Below are positions 27,108 through 39,100 of a stretch of 64,000 nucleotides of DNA, piece after piece (position 1 is the stretch's first letter; the number at the start of each line of letters is the position of its first letter). Where the stretch lies: assembly GCF_033115175.1 (NCBI RefSeq), contig NC_084837.1, positions 73,261,266 to 73,325,265 of the forward strand. The letters are read 5' to 3'. The DNA comes from Lepus europaeus. Taxonomy: Eukaryota > Chordata > Mammalia > Lagomorpha > Leporidae. Under the pieces are notes generated by a model. That model had not been told where the DNA came from, did no database searches, and worked only from the letters and a program-made list of their open reading frames with translations. Position numbers and translations under genes: made by a program.

Positions 27108-30100
27108 CTGAGGAAGAGAAACAGTAAAAGTCAGTGCTGAAACCTGTACCCAGAAAATGAAAAGATACACATATTACACAGCTTAGTAGCCAGCTTCAGG
27201 GGAGGTGTTGCGCTCAGTAAAGATGCCCACAGCCCATGGTGGAGTGCCTGGGAGTGAGTCCCAGCTCCACTCGTGATTCCAGCTTCCTGCTAATGGACAC
27301 CCTGGGAGGCAGCAGGTGATGCTCAAACAGTTGGGTCCCTACAACCCACACAGGAGACCTGGACTGAGTTCCAGGCTCCTGGCTTCATCCAAGCCCAGCC
27401 CTGGCTGTTATGGGCATCTGAAAAGTAAACCAGTAGATGGGAGACATCTCTAGGTCTGTCTTCTGTCTCTCTTTTTCAAATAAATTTTTAAAAATATAGA
27501 CCCATCTGCCAAAGATGGGAAGGAATATATCAACTCACAATGTTACTGTGTTTGCCTCAAAAGTTGTATAAAACAGACACCTACTAAGATGTACCTCAGT
27601 AATTTGGGATAAATAATATTGTATATATCTTGGTTTAGATTATAAATTTTGGGGCTGGCACTGTGGCACAGTGGGTTGAGGCCCTGGCCTGAAGCACCGG
27701 CATCCCTATGGGCACAGGTTCTAGTCACGGCTGCTCCTCTTCCAATCCAGCTCTCTGCTGTAACCTGGGAAAGCAGTAGAAGATGGCCCAAGTCCTTGGG
27801 CCTCTGCACCCACGTGGGAGACCTGGAAGAAGCTCCCGGATCCTGGCTTCGGATCGGCACAGCTCCAGCTGTTGCAGCCATCTGGGGAGTGAACCAGCGG
27901 ATGGAAGACCTCTCTCTCTGTCTCTACCTCTCTCTGTAACTCTGTCTTTCAAATAAAATAAATCTAAAAAAAAAAGATTATAAATTCCTTATTTACTGAT
28001 TTTATTTTTTGTTTGAAAAATAGAGACAGAATAGAAGTAAAATTGACACTTTAGGAAGCAATGACTCTGAACAGCCCTTGTCTCAATTGTTGAGGAACAA
28101 TTTTTTTTCATACTATTTGTTGGACTCTTTACTTAACACAGAGCTAGTTATATGTGTATAAAGTTAATTGAAAACAGATCTTAGAAATAAAAATGGGAAT
28201 AGGAGAGGGAGGAGGAAGGGAGGAGGGCAAGCATGAGGGAAGAATCACCTTATTTCAAACGCTGCAATTATGAAATGTATGAAGTCTGTATTCCTTAAAT
28301 AAAAGGTTTCTGGGGTTGGTGGGGGGAGGAAAAATAGAGACAGAGATCTTCCACCCACTGGATCATTCCCCAGATGCCTGCAACAGCCACGGCTGGACCA
28401 GGCCTAGTGAGGAACCCAAACTCCATCCAGGTCTCCTATATGTACAGCAGGGACTCAAATACTGACAACATTATTTGCAATCCACATTAGAGCAGCAAGC
28501 TGGATCAGAAACAGAAGAGCCATGGCTCAAACCAGCTCCTCCAGGACTGGCTGTGGGTGTCCCAAGTAGCAACTTAACCAATGAACCAAATGCCCACAAC
28601 TAAATTATATTTTAATATATTAAATTTATACTAAATTATATTCATTTATATTTTCCATATTCCACCTCATTCTCAAATGATCTGAGATGCCTGTAACAAA
28701 GGAAATATATATACCAAGATGAATAAAATAGTAATAAAAAACAAGGACTATGGAAGAGAGAAAAGACAATAAATTAACCACAAGAAATATTACGACAGTT
28801 GAACCTCAGCATCAATTTTAGTAGCAAATTTCCCAGCAGTCAGGGCAAAGAAAAAGGAAACAATGTAGGTTGTGTCTTCTTGAAACCATAAAGGAAGAAG
28901 GAAACCAGTTCAATAGGAGAAAGGTTTGCTCCAGGGCATACTACAAACCCAAGAAATAAGCTCAGGGCTGGTTGGGGCACAGCAGGTTAAGCGGCTGCTT
29001 AGGACGCTGGCATCCCACAGGGCTGCCAGTCCAAGTGCCCGCTGTTCCACTTCCGATCCAGCTCCTTGCTAATGTGTCTCGGAAAGTGGCAGAACATGGC
29101 CCAAGTGCTTGGGCCCCTGCACCCAGTGGGAGACTCAGAAGAAGTAAATGGAAGATCCCTCTCTATCTCCCTCTATATATAACTCTTTCAAATAAATAAA
29201 ATGAATCTTAAAAAAAAAAAGCTGAATTGCTCAAAAAAGAAAGACATTCAATGAGATCTTAACAAACAATGGAAAAATAATGGACAATATCTTTGACAAA
29301 TTTTATAAGGAACAGTATTTTTATTAAGTATTCTCTAGAGTGCTGCTTTCCTTGAAGATGTCAAGGAGATGTTCATATTCGTCTGCTATGCAGAATCAGT
29401 AGCTGGACCATGATGCTATTAAAGCAAACTTGTTATAAGAAATAAGGCTGGCGCTGTGGCTCACTGGCCGGTGCCACGGCTCACTAGGCTAATCCTCCGC
29501 CTTGCGGCGCCGGCACACCGGGTTCTAGTCCCGGTTGTCCCTCTTCCAGGCCAGCTCTCTGCTGTGGCCAGGGAGTGCAGTGGAGGATGGCCCAAGTGCT
29601 TGGGCCCTGCACCCCATGGGAGACCAGGAGAAGCACCTGGCTCCTGCCATCGGATCAGCGCAGTGCGACGGCCGCAGTGCGCCAGCCGCAGCGGCCATTG
29701 GAGGGTGAACCAACGGCAAAAGGAAGACCTTTCTGTCTCTCTCACTGTCCACTCTGCCTGCCAAAAAAATTTTAAAAATTTAAAAAATAAAAAAAAAAAA
29801 GAAATAAGAGGTGGGGGGCGGCACTGTGGCGTAAGGGATAAAGCCACCACCTGCAGTGTCGGCATCCCATATGGGCGCTGGTTTGAGACCCAGCTGCTCC
29901 ACTTCTGATCCAGCTCTCTGCTATGGCCTGGGAAAGCAGTAGAAGATGGCCCAAGTCCTTGGGCCCCTGCTCCTGAAGAAGCTCCTGGCTCCTGGCTCCT
30001 GACTTTGGATCCGCCCAACTCTGGCTGTTGCAGCCATTTGGGGAGTGAAGCAACAGATGGAAGACCTCTCTCTTTCTCTCTCTCTCTCTCTCTTTCTCTG

Positions 30101-33100
30101 CCTCTCTGAACTCTGCATTTCAAACAAATAAATAAATAAATATTTAAAAAAAAAAAAAAGAAATAAGAGGGGCAACCGTTGTGGCACAGTGGTTATGTCG
30201 CTGCTCCAGGGCTGGCACTGTGGTGCAGTGGGTTAAACTGCCACCTGAGTCACCGGCATCCCATATGAGCGCCGGCTGGAGTCTGGGCTGCTGCATTGCT
30301 GATCCAGCTCCCTGCTAATGTGCTTGGGAAAAGCAGCAAAGATAGCCCAAGTGCTTGGGCCCCTGCACCCCTGTGGGAAGCCAGGATGGAGTTCCTGGTT
30401 CCTGGCTTCAGCCTTGCCTCATCCTTGACCATTGTGGCTACCTGGGGAGAGAAACAGCAGATGGAAGATCTCTTTTGCTCTGGCTCTCCCTCTCTCTGTA
30501 GCTCTGCTTTTCAAATCAATAAATAAATCTTTAAAAAAAAAAAAAAGACACTGCTCTGGATTCACATACCACATGCGGGGTGCCTGGGGTTGAACCCTGC
30601 TCCATTCCCAGCTCGGTTTTCTGCTTGTGTGCTCCCTGGGAGGCAGCAGGTGATGGTTCAAGTACTTGGGCCCCTGCTACCCACATGGGAGACCCAGACT
30701 GTGTTCCATGCTCCTGGCTTTAGCCTAGCCCAGCACCAGTGAACCAGAAGATGGAAACATGGAATCTCTCTCTGTCACTCTGCCTTTTTTTTTTTTTTTT
30801 AACTTATTTATTTGAGAACTAAAGCTACAGACAAGAGAGAGAGAGACAGAAAGGTCTTCCATCTGCTGATTCACTCCCCAAATGGCTGCAGTGGCTGGAG
30901 CTGGGCTGACCCGAAGCCAGGAGCTTCTTCCAGGTCTCTCACTACAGGTGCAGGGGCCAAGCACTTGGGCCATCTTCCACTGCTTTCCCAGTAGCAAAGA
31001 GCTGGATCAGAAGAGGAATAGGTGGGTTGCCGGTGCTGCAGGCAGAGGCTCAGCCCACTACACCACAGCGCCACACTGCCTTTCAAATAAAGAGAATAAA
31101 AATAAAACTTAAAAAAAAAAAAAAACAGAGACAAAAGCACTGCAACAGATAAAACCCTGTGCAGCACGCAAAGTTACCTGTTTAGATTTCACATATTAAC
31201 ATGGCTTTCTAGAATGAACTATAACTTTTAAAGCAACAGAAAAGAAAAGAAAGACCTGGCCAAGCGACGACATCCTAAGAACAATTTTTTCAGCCTCTGG
31301 CGCGTGTCCCAGGATATCTTTACCTGCTCTCTCCTTTTAGTTTCTGGGCCGCCTGTGTTGATAACTTAATCTGCTGGTCGAGCCTCTGCAAGAAATCTCT
31401 GGCTGTCACCTCCTCAGGCTGCCCGGGCTGAACATCAGGTTCCTGAGGACTGGGAGGAGGGAGGTCTTCCCCAGCCCTCACTGGCAGCTCCTCCTGAGCA
31501 AAACTGCTATCAACAGTTTCATTTTCTGGCGAATCGATGGAGTTCAGTCCATTAAATGCCAAAGGCTTCTCTGATATAATTGGGATGCTCAAAGTTTTCT
31601 TCAGAAATATACAATCATTGGTAAACAGATTATTGGCCCTTTTTATCTGCTCCATCTAAAAATGTAAAAAAGCAAACACGGAGTTACAGGTAACAGGTGC
31701 AGAGCAGGGTTTATCCCATGACACAGATCTACAGCCATTCCCGAGCAAGGTGTGCACAGCACTTTCTCTGGGTTCAAGGTTCTCCTCCGAGGTTTGGTCA
31801 CCGCCCAGATTTCTGCAGTTATCTAAAGGGATGTCAGGAAAAATTCTGCTTCCCACTAGACTTCCCCCACCCCAACTATATTATTGCCCCTACAAAACAG
31901 CCTTGAGTCTCTGAAAAAAAAAAAAAGTAGAATTTTTAGCACTTACTTATTAGACTCCATTTTTGTTTTAACATTTCTATTACCTGTTTTCCTTAAAAAA
32001 AAAAAAAAAACTTACTATTGTTGCTATTTTACCTGTAGGATGTTTTCTACGTGTCTAGAATTGTGAGTCTAACCCAGACAGACATACAGCCGGAATCTGA
32101 AAGAATGGGATAGGAGGGGCAGCAGGCAATAGGAAGTGCTCCTCTGGAAGGCGGCGTTCTGATTCTGATTCTTTTGATTTCAGATGGGCCTTGAAGGATG
32201 GGTACACCTGGGGCAGGCGAGGAGAGGAGGGGAGGGGTCTTTTACATGCGATGTCTTTGCTACTCCATGAGTATAGGAAGATTCACTTTACAAATAAAAG
32301 AAACAATATGTTTGAACACATTATATACATCGAGGACTCATACAACTGGTAGGTGAAGAAGCCAGGATTTAGCACGGGAACAGAGTGGGTGTATGTTCTC
32401 AGTTAACCTTCTAACAGTTCTGCCATCCGGATACAGCCAGCTCCTTTTCACAAATGAGAAGATGGAGGTTCAAGGGCATTGAGTAGCATGCCTGAGTCCA
32501 CAGGCTGCTCAGTGTGGACGGGACCCAAACTCTGCTAGCTCTGAGCCTACTGGGGAAAAGCCTACTCTTGCTCAGCACACTGCAGTAAAATGTGTCTAGA
32601 GACTTCCCTGCCCTACCAGCCCGGGGACTTGCCCCACACCAGGCAGGCTACATGCACCATGGCATCTCATTCTTAGCGCTTTTGTTTGTGATGTATCTAC
32701 GTGAGACAGTTTGGTGCAATGACTTAAACACACAAGCCTCGGGATCTCACAGACCTGGTTCAAATCCCAGCTCCATCAACATGAACCATAGGAGCAGGAG
32801 CATGTTACTTATCTCATTGTCTACAACAGGCATCACCTGCCTTTCATGGGAAGAAAGCTAGACAGTTGAGACAGGTACCCAGGAGATACATGCAGATATA
32901 CAGTCTATAAATGTTACATCGACAGCAAATAGAGAGAAGGGAAGAGAGAGAACGGGGAAATGGAGAGAGAGATGGACTCGTAGAGTGCCTGGAAGCAGAT
33001 GGCACTTACTCCTCTCCATTTTGCAATGTGAAATTCAAAGCACACAAGAAGTGATTGAGTGAAACAAGTGCCTCCAGCTCTATAAATGTTTCAACTGGAA

Positions 33101-36100
33101 TTTCTGCCTGACTCTGATGTCTCTACAATGTCCAGATTAAAGTGCATGAGAAATGGAACCAAATTATGGGGAGCCTTTAATGCCAAATTGATTCTGGGTA
33201 AAGAAATTATATTTCTACTTCAAACAGCCAACAAAAATAACAGTCAAATAAATGCATCCTGTTCCTCCTGTTTCCTTATTAGAAGCTGGATCCATGCAAA
33301 CAGAACCTTTAAAGACTTTTTCTTTCCCTCTCTCTCTTTTTAAAGATACCACAAGGCTGGTGCTGTGGTGCAGTGGGTTAAGCTGCCACGTGGAACACCC
33401 ACATCCCCATATTAGGTCTACTTTGAGTCCCAGATACTCCACTTCCTATTCAACTCCCTGCTAATATGCCTGAAAGGAAGCAAATGATGGCTTAAGTACT
33501 TGAGTCCCTGCCACCAGTGGAGGAGACCCAGATGAAGTTCTTGGCTTCTGGCTTTGGCCTGGCCCAGTCCTGGCTGTTGTGGGCTTCTGAGAAGTGATTC
33601 AGCAGCCTTTCAAATAAATAAATAAACCTTAAGAAATAACTAAAGGATACTGGGGCCAGAGTTGTGGCACAGCTGGTTGAGCTGCCACCTGTGATGCCAG
33701 CATCCCATATGAGCACTCGTCCAAGTCCCGCTGCTCCACTTCTGATCCAGCTCCTTGCTAATGCACCTAGGAAAGCTGCAGAAGATGGCCCAAGTGCTTG
33801 GCCCCTGTACCCACGTGGGAGACCTAGAAAAAGCTCCTAGCTTCTGGCTTTGGCCTGGCCTAGCCCTGGCCATTGTGGCCATTTGCGGGATGAGCCAGCA
33901 GATGGAAGACCTCTCCTACTCTCTCTCTCTCTGCCTCTCTCTCTCTCTGTCTCTTTTTCTTTCTAATTCTGCCTTTCAAATAAATAAATAAATAAATAAT
34001 TTAAAAAAAAGGAAAAAGAAACACAGGGTAGGCACTGTGGCACAGCAAGTTAAGGGGGCACCTGCGACACTGGCATCCCATATGAGTGCTGGTTCAAATC
34101 CCGACTGTTCTACTTCTGATCCAGCTCCCTGCTGATGCACCTGGGAAGACAGCCAAAGATGGCCCAAGTGCTTGGGCCCCTGCCACACATGCCGGAGACC
34201 CGGATGGAACTGCAGGCTCCTGGCCTCAGTCTGGCCCAGCCCTGGTGGTTGCAGCGATTTAGGGAGTGGATGGAAGATCTTTCTCTATCTCTGTTTCTAA
34301 TTCTTCCTTCCAAAAACAAAGATACTGTATTAAGCTGCTGCTATTTGTGACAGCAGCATCCCGTATCAGAGAACTGGTTCAAGTCCTGGCTGCTCTGCTT
34401 CCAATCCAGCTTCCTGCTAATGCACCTCAGAAGGCCCCAGAAGATGGCCCAGAACTTTTGGGCTCCTGCCATCCATGATGGAGGCCAAGATGGAGTTTCT
34501 GGTCCTGGCTCCAGGTGGCCCAGACCTGGTTTTTGAGGCCATTTGGAGAATGAACCAGTGGATGGAAGATCTCTCTCTCTTTTTCTTTCTCTGTCACTCT
34601 GCATTTTAAATAATAATTTTTTAAAAAGATACTGTATTAAAGAATAGAAATAGAAGGGGTGGTTCTTTGTGTTCTAGTTTCTAGTTTAAGGAAAGCAGGC
34701 AAGGGTGAAAGAGAGAGAAAGAGAGAGAGAGAGAAAGAGAGACCGAGACCATGAACATGGGCAGGTACATTTTAGGGACAAAATTAAAATACATAAATCC
34801 CAAGTACCTCTGGTCTAGTTTATGTTTAGGTGTGGGAGAGTTAAATAGCTTGAGTACACTGCCTATGGCAAGTTCAAGTTTGTTCTACTGACTTTTGTAG
34901 CCCACATTTTGCTGCCCTTAGTTGCTGTTACAGCACAGGAGTCCCATGGCTCTGAGCCCTGCCCTGGCTCCAGGGTGAGCACAGGACTCATTCCTGCCCT
35001 TTGAAGCATCACAGGCTAGCGTGACAGAACTTGCCAGACATGCAAAGACAGGGAGGGGCAAAGTTCTCTACTCCTGCTGGAAGGAGATGTGTGGGGCTGC
35101 AGGCAGTCATCCTGCCACCTTGAGGAACCTGATAGCCAAGCCACCACGAGGAGGGTATCTGGGTATCTAGGTCATAGCCTGAAGCCAAAATACCCTTGGA
35201 CCTTTCGGTATGAGCCATTTTGGGTTTGGCTGGTTTTTCCCTTAGGCCAATTAAAGTTTTCTATCCCTTGTAACTGAAAGAGCCCTGGGAGATCTGATAC
35301 AGTGCCCTTTGAAGTGCTTCCTGGAAGAGGCCTGAGGCTGCTAACAGTAACTGCTGCCTGGGCATAGTGTGGGGTCAGAACCTGAGAGCAGCACCAGGGT
35401 CTGAGTTGCGGAGCAGACCTGGGAACAGCAAGGGAACACACAGTTCCTTCTGTAGCCTCCCCGGCTCCACAAAGATCTTACAACACCACGTGCTGAGGAT
35501 GCATGGATGAATTAACACAAGTCAGAGGAACCAGCCTAGAAGACAAACCCAGGGAAGCAACCACAAATGGGCAGAGTTATTTCCTCCTTTTAAACTCACA
35601 CTCTCCTCCCTATGGCCTCCCTACTCTTCTTGAGTCTATTCTAAACCCTGGGAAGGGAACTTTTTAAAAACTGCATAATCTGGAGGTGGCATTGTGGGAC
35701 AGTGGGTTAACCCACCTCCTGCGACACCAGCATCCCTTATGAGTGCTGGTTTTAGTCCTGGCCGCTCCTCTTCTGATCCAGCTCCCTGCTAATGCACCTG
35801 GGAAGACAGCAGAAGATGTTCCAAGTGCTTAGGTCCCTGCTACCCACATGGGAGACCTAGATGGAATACATGGCCCCTGGCTCTGGCCTGGCCCAGCCGC
35901 AGCCATGACAGCCATTTGGGGAGCGAACCACTCGATGGAAGATCTCTGTCTCCCATTCTCTCTATAACTCTTTCAAATAAATCAATTAATTTAAAAAAGA
36001 ACTGCATGATTCCAGACGCCTTGTCCCTAGAGTCCCAGCTGGAGTTCCCATGGTGGAATCACTGTGCCTCTGGTGGCTGTGCTCCCTGGAGCCAGGCTCC

Positions 36101-39100
36101 CAACAGGCAGCCTCTCCTCCAAAGCTCCAGCGCTTGCCTGTCTTCCCCTGACCCTGCAGGCCTAGCAGTGAGTCCTGCTGTTGCTGGTCTCTGGGTGCAT
36201 CCCCCTGCCTTTTCCCTAGCCCTGCTCTCACGCTGTTGGTGTGCCTCCAGCAACCCCTCTCGGGTCATACGCTCGGAGCATGCTACCTGCATCCCACCCG
36301 GCCCCTGGCTGACCCATGTATCACACAGAGCAAGACAGGCCGTCAAGGCCAGGCTCGGGGTCAGTGACAGAGGGCATGAGCCAAGGTGAGAGAGTCAGAG
36401 GCTGGGTGTGGTGAGAAGCCACAGGCAGTGCAGGGCAGGGTTCCCCTGGCTCTGGGACACCCTGCCCGTAACTGATTGGCTACAGCCCTGCCACTGAGCT
36501 TCCTGAAGCCAAGGGCAGCATCTTCCCCGTCTCAGTATCATCAGCAAGCACTGAAACTCCTTCTTGACCTTTACAGTCCCGACTCCAAGATGACACGGAG
36601 GACCCCAGTGTCTAAAACACCGAGGGCAACCTGACCTCGTAAGCACCGAGGCGGGACTCAGACTCGAGTCCGAAGGTGAGAACAGGTGAGTGTGCTTCGC
36701 CTGTGGCAGTCCCTGGAGCACAGGCCCTGGTCACACGTTCAGGGTTCACAGGCTGGCCTCACCACCTCCTAACCATCCTCTGTGCCTGTGGTCTTATCTG
36801 TATGTTTTCTATATGAAAACACAGTGACAGTTCCTTCCACATAATATGACTGCTACAAACATTAAACAGAGATCAATTCATGGAAAGTATTTAGAATAAT
36901 ACATGGGACATGGCACCCTGGAAGCACTCAAAGATATTAGCGACCATTATCATTAAATTTGGTTAAAAGTAAGAAAGCAATTGATAGACACAGATCGTAA
37001 CATGTACTTAGCAAACAAGAAGGAAGGAGGAGTAATAGTCTATTTAAAAATATTTTCTCCTCCAAAGTAAGAATATATAAAGAAAAGTTCATATAAATAA
37101 GTCCAGATAAATAACACAATGTGTTGTCACTGCCCCCACAGTATAATAAAAGAGCTTTTTCCCTCAAAAAAAAAAAAGACTTATTAATCTGACAGGCAGA
37201 GTCACAGAGAGAGTCAGACAGACAGACAGAGGTCTTCCCTCTGCAGATTTACTCCCCAAATGGCCACACCCAAATGGGGTGGGGCAGGTCAGAGCCAAGG
37301 GCCAGGAATTCATCTGAGTCTCCCAGGAACTCAAGCGCTTGAGCCTTCAGGCACAGCTTCCTAGGCACATTAACAAGAATCTAGATTGAAAGCAGGGCAG
37401 CTGAGACTCGAACCAACATCTAACAGCATTTGCAGGTGCCCCAAGGGACCGCTTAAGCCACTGTTTCACAGTGCAGCCCCCTGAACAAAAGGTTTGTTAA
37501 AGATTTAAAAAAAAAAAAAAACTAATTTAAGGGGCCAATGCTATGGCATAGCGGGTAAAGAATACCACCTCTGGCGCCGGCATCCCATGTGAGTGCTGGG
37601 CATCCCATATGGATGTGTCCTGGCTGCTCTACTTCCGATCCAGCTTCCTGCTAATGTGCTGGGAAAGCAGCGGAATACGGTCCAAGTAATTGGGCCCCTA
37701 AACCCAAGTAGGAGACCAGGAAGAAGCTCCTGACTCCTGGCTTCAGATCGGCCCAGCTTCGGCTGTTGAGGCCATCTGGGGAGTGAACTAGCAAATGGAA
37801 GAGATCTCTCTCTCTCTCTCTCTCTCTGCCTCTCTGTAACTCTGCCTTTCAAATAAATAAATAAATCTTAAACAAACAAAAAAAAAAACTAGTTTTTTAA
37901 AAATACAATGAATTTGGACTGGGCATTTAGCATAGCAGTTAGAATACCAGTTAAGGCACTCTTATTCCACATCAGAGTACCTGGGTTTGAGTCCCAGCCC
38001 TGACTCCTGGCTCCAGCTTCCTGCTAATATACACCCTGGGAGGCAGTTGATGATGGCTCAAGTACATGGGTCCCTGACAGCCATGTGGGAGACCCAGACC
38101 GAGTTCCCAGCTCCTGGCCTAGGCCTGACCTAGTCCTTACTACAAACAGCATTTGGGTAGCAACCAACAAATGAAAACGCTCTCTCAGCTGCTGGCTCTC
38201 CCCTCTACCCTGAGAAAGGAATGAAAGGGAAGGGGCCCGCGCTGTGGCGTAGTGGGTAAAGCCGCCGCCTACAGAGCCAGCATCCCATTTGGGCACCGGT
38301 TTGAGTCTCAGCTGCTCCATTTCCGATCCAGCTCTCTGCCATGGCCTGGGAAAGCAGTAGAAGATGGCCCAGATCCTTGGGCCCCTGCACCCGCATGGGA
38401 GACCTGGAGGAAGCTCCTGACTCCTGGCTTTGGATTGGTACAGCTCCGGCTGTTGTGGCCAATCGGGGAGAGAACCAGCAGATGGGAGATCTCTCTCTCT
38501 CCCTCTGTCTCTCCTTCTCTCTGTGTGTAACTCTGACTTTCAAGTAAATAAATAAATCTTTTTTAAAAAATAGCTTATCTAAAATGACTCCCCTATAAAT
38601 TCATCCTGTAAAGGTGAATTTACTTTGGGGGGAATTTGAAAAACTTCCCCACAGGGCACCTCCACATCAGCTGATGGGTGTGGCCTCCAATAGGACACTG
38701 AGCCCTTATCAGTGTACCTGCCTCACAGGGGACGTGAGGGTCAGCAGTTTCCTTGCTCTTCCTTCCTTAGGAGGAGGGGCCCTTCAGAAAACCTGCCAGG
38801 ATGTGCAGCAACTGACGCTTACGCGGCACCGTGTGGCTTTCAGCAGACTTCTATATGCACGTAAAACTCTCAACTGAGTATTATTTTACAGAAAAGAAAA
38901 CAGACTTGTATGATTCCACCAAGACTCACCCCGACCTCTGTCTCTTGGTACCTTGTGGGTGTTGCTAACAATCAGCCCTTCCACTGCCACCAGCTCATGA
39001 GAAGAAAATCTCTCTTCCTTCGCCACACTGTCTCACAATACTACATGAGAGTCCATTTGTAAGAATAGTTCAAAAAAGGCAAATCTGGGCCGATGCTGTG

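Larger units (their letters stand above)
30169..31124 (+). mobile_element. C-type SINE, sense, third storey, interrupted twice
   Basis: Its head (30,169-30,208), body (30,547-30,786) and tail (31,072-31,124) are separated by one sense and one antisense SINE. Confidence 0.8.

Noticed and set aside
29461-30123. 220-codon minus-strand frame
   Set aside because: It is a read-through of two antisense SINE sequences; the same peptide pieces recur at every SINE in the window.
29436-31124. Regularly spaced repeats suggesting an array such as CRISPR
   Set aside because: The repeats are full SINEs and their target-site duplications in a mammalian intron, not short palindromic repeats with unique spacers.
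36000-36400. 157-codon frame in LYSMD2 intron 1
   Set aside because: Starts in a SINE tail and continues into unique sequence without domain, conservation evidence known to me, or splice support.
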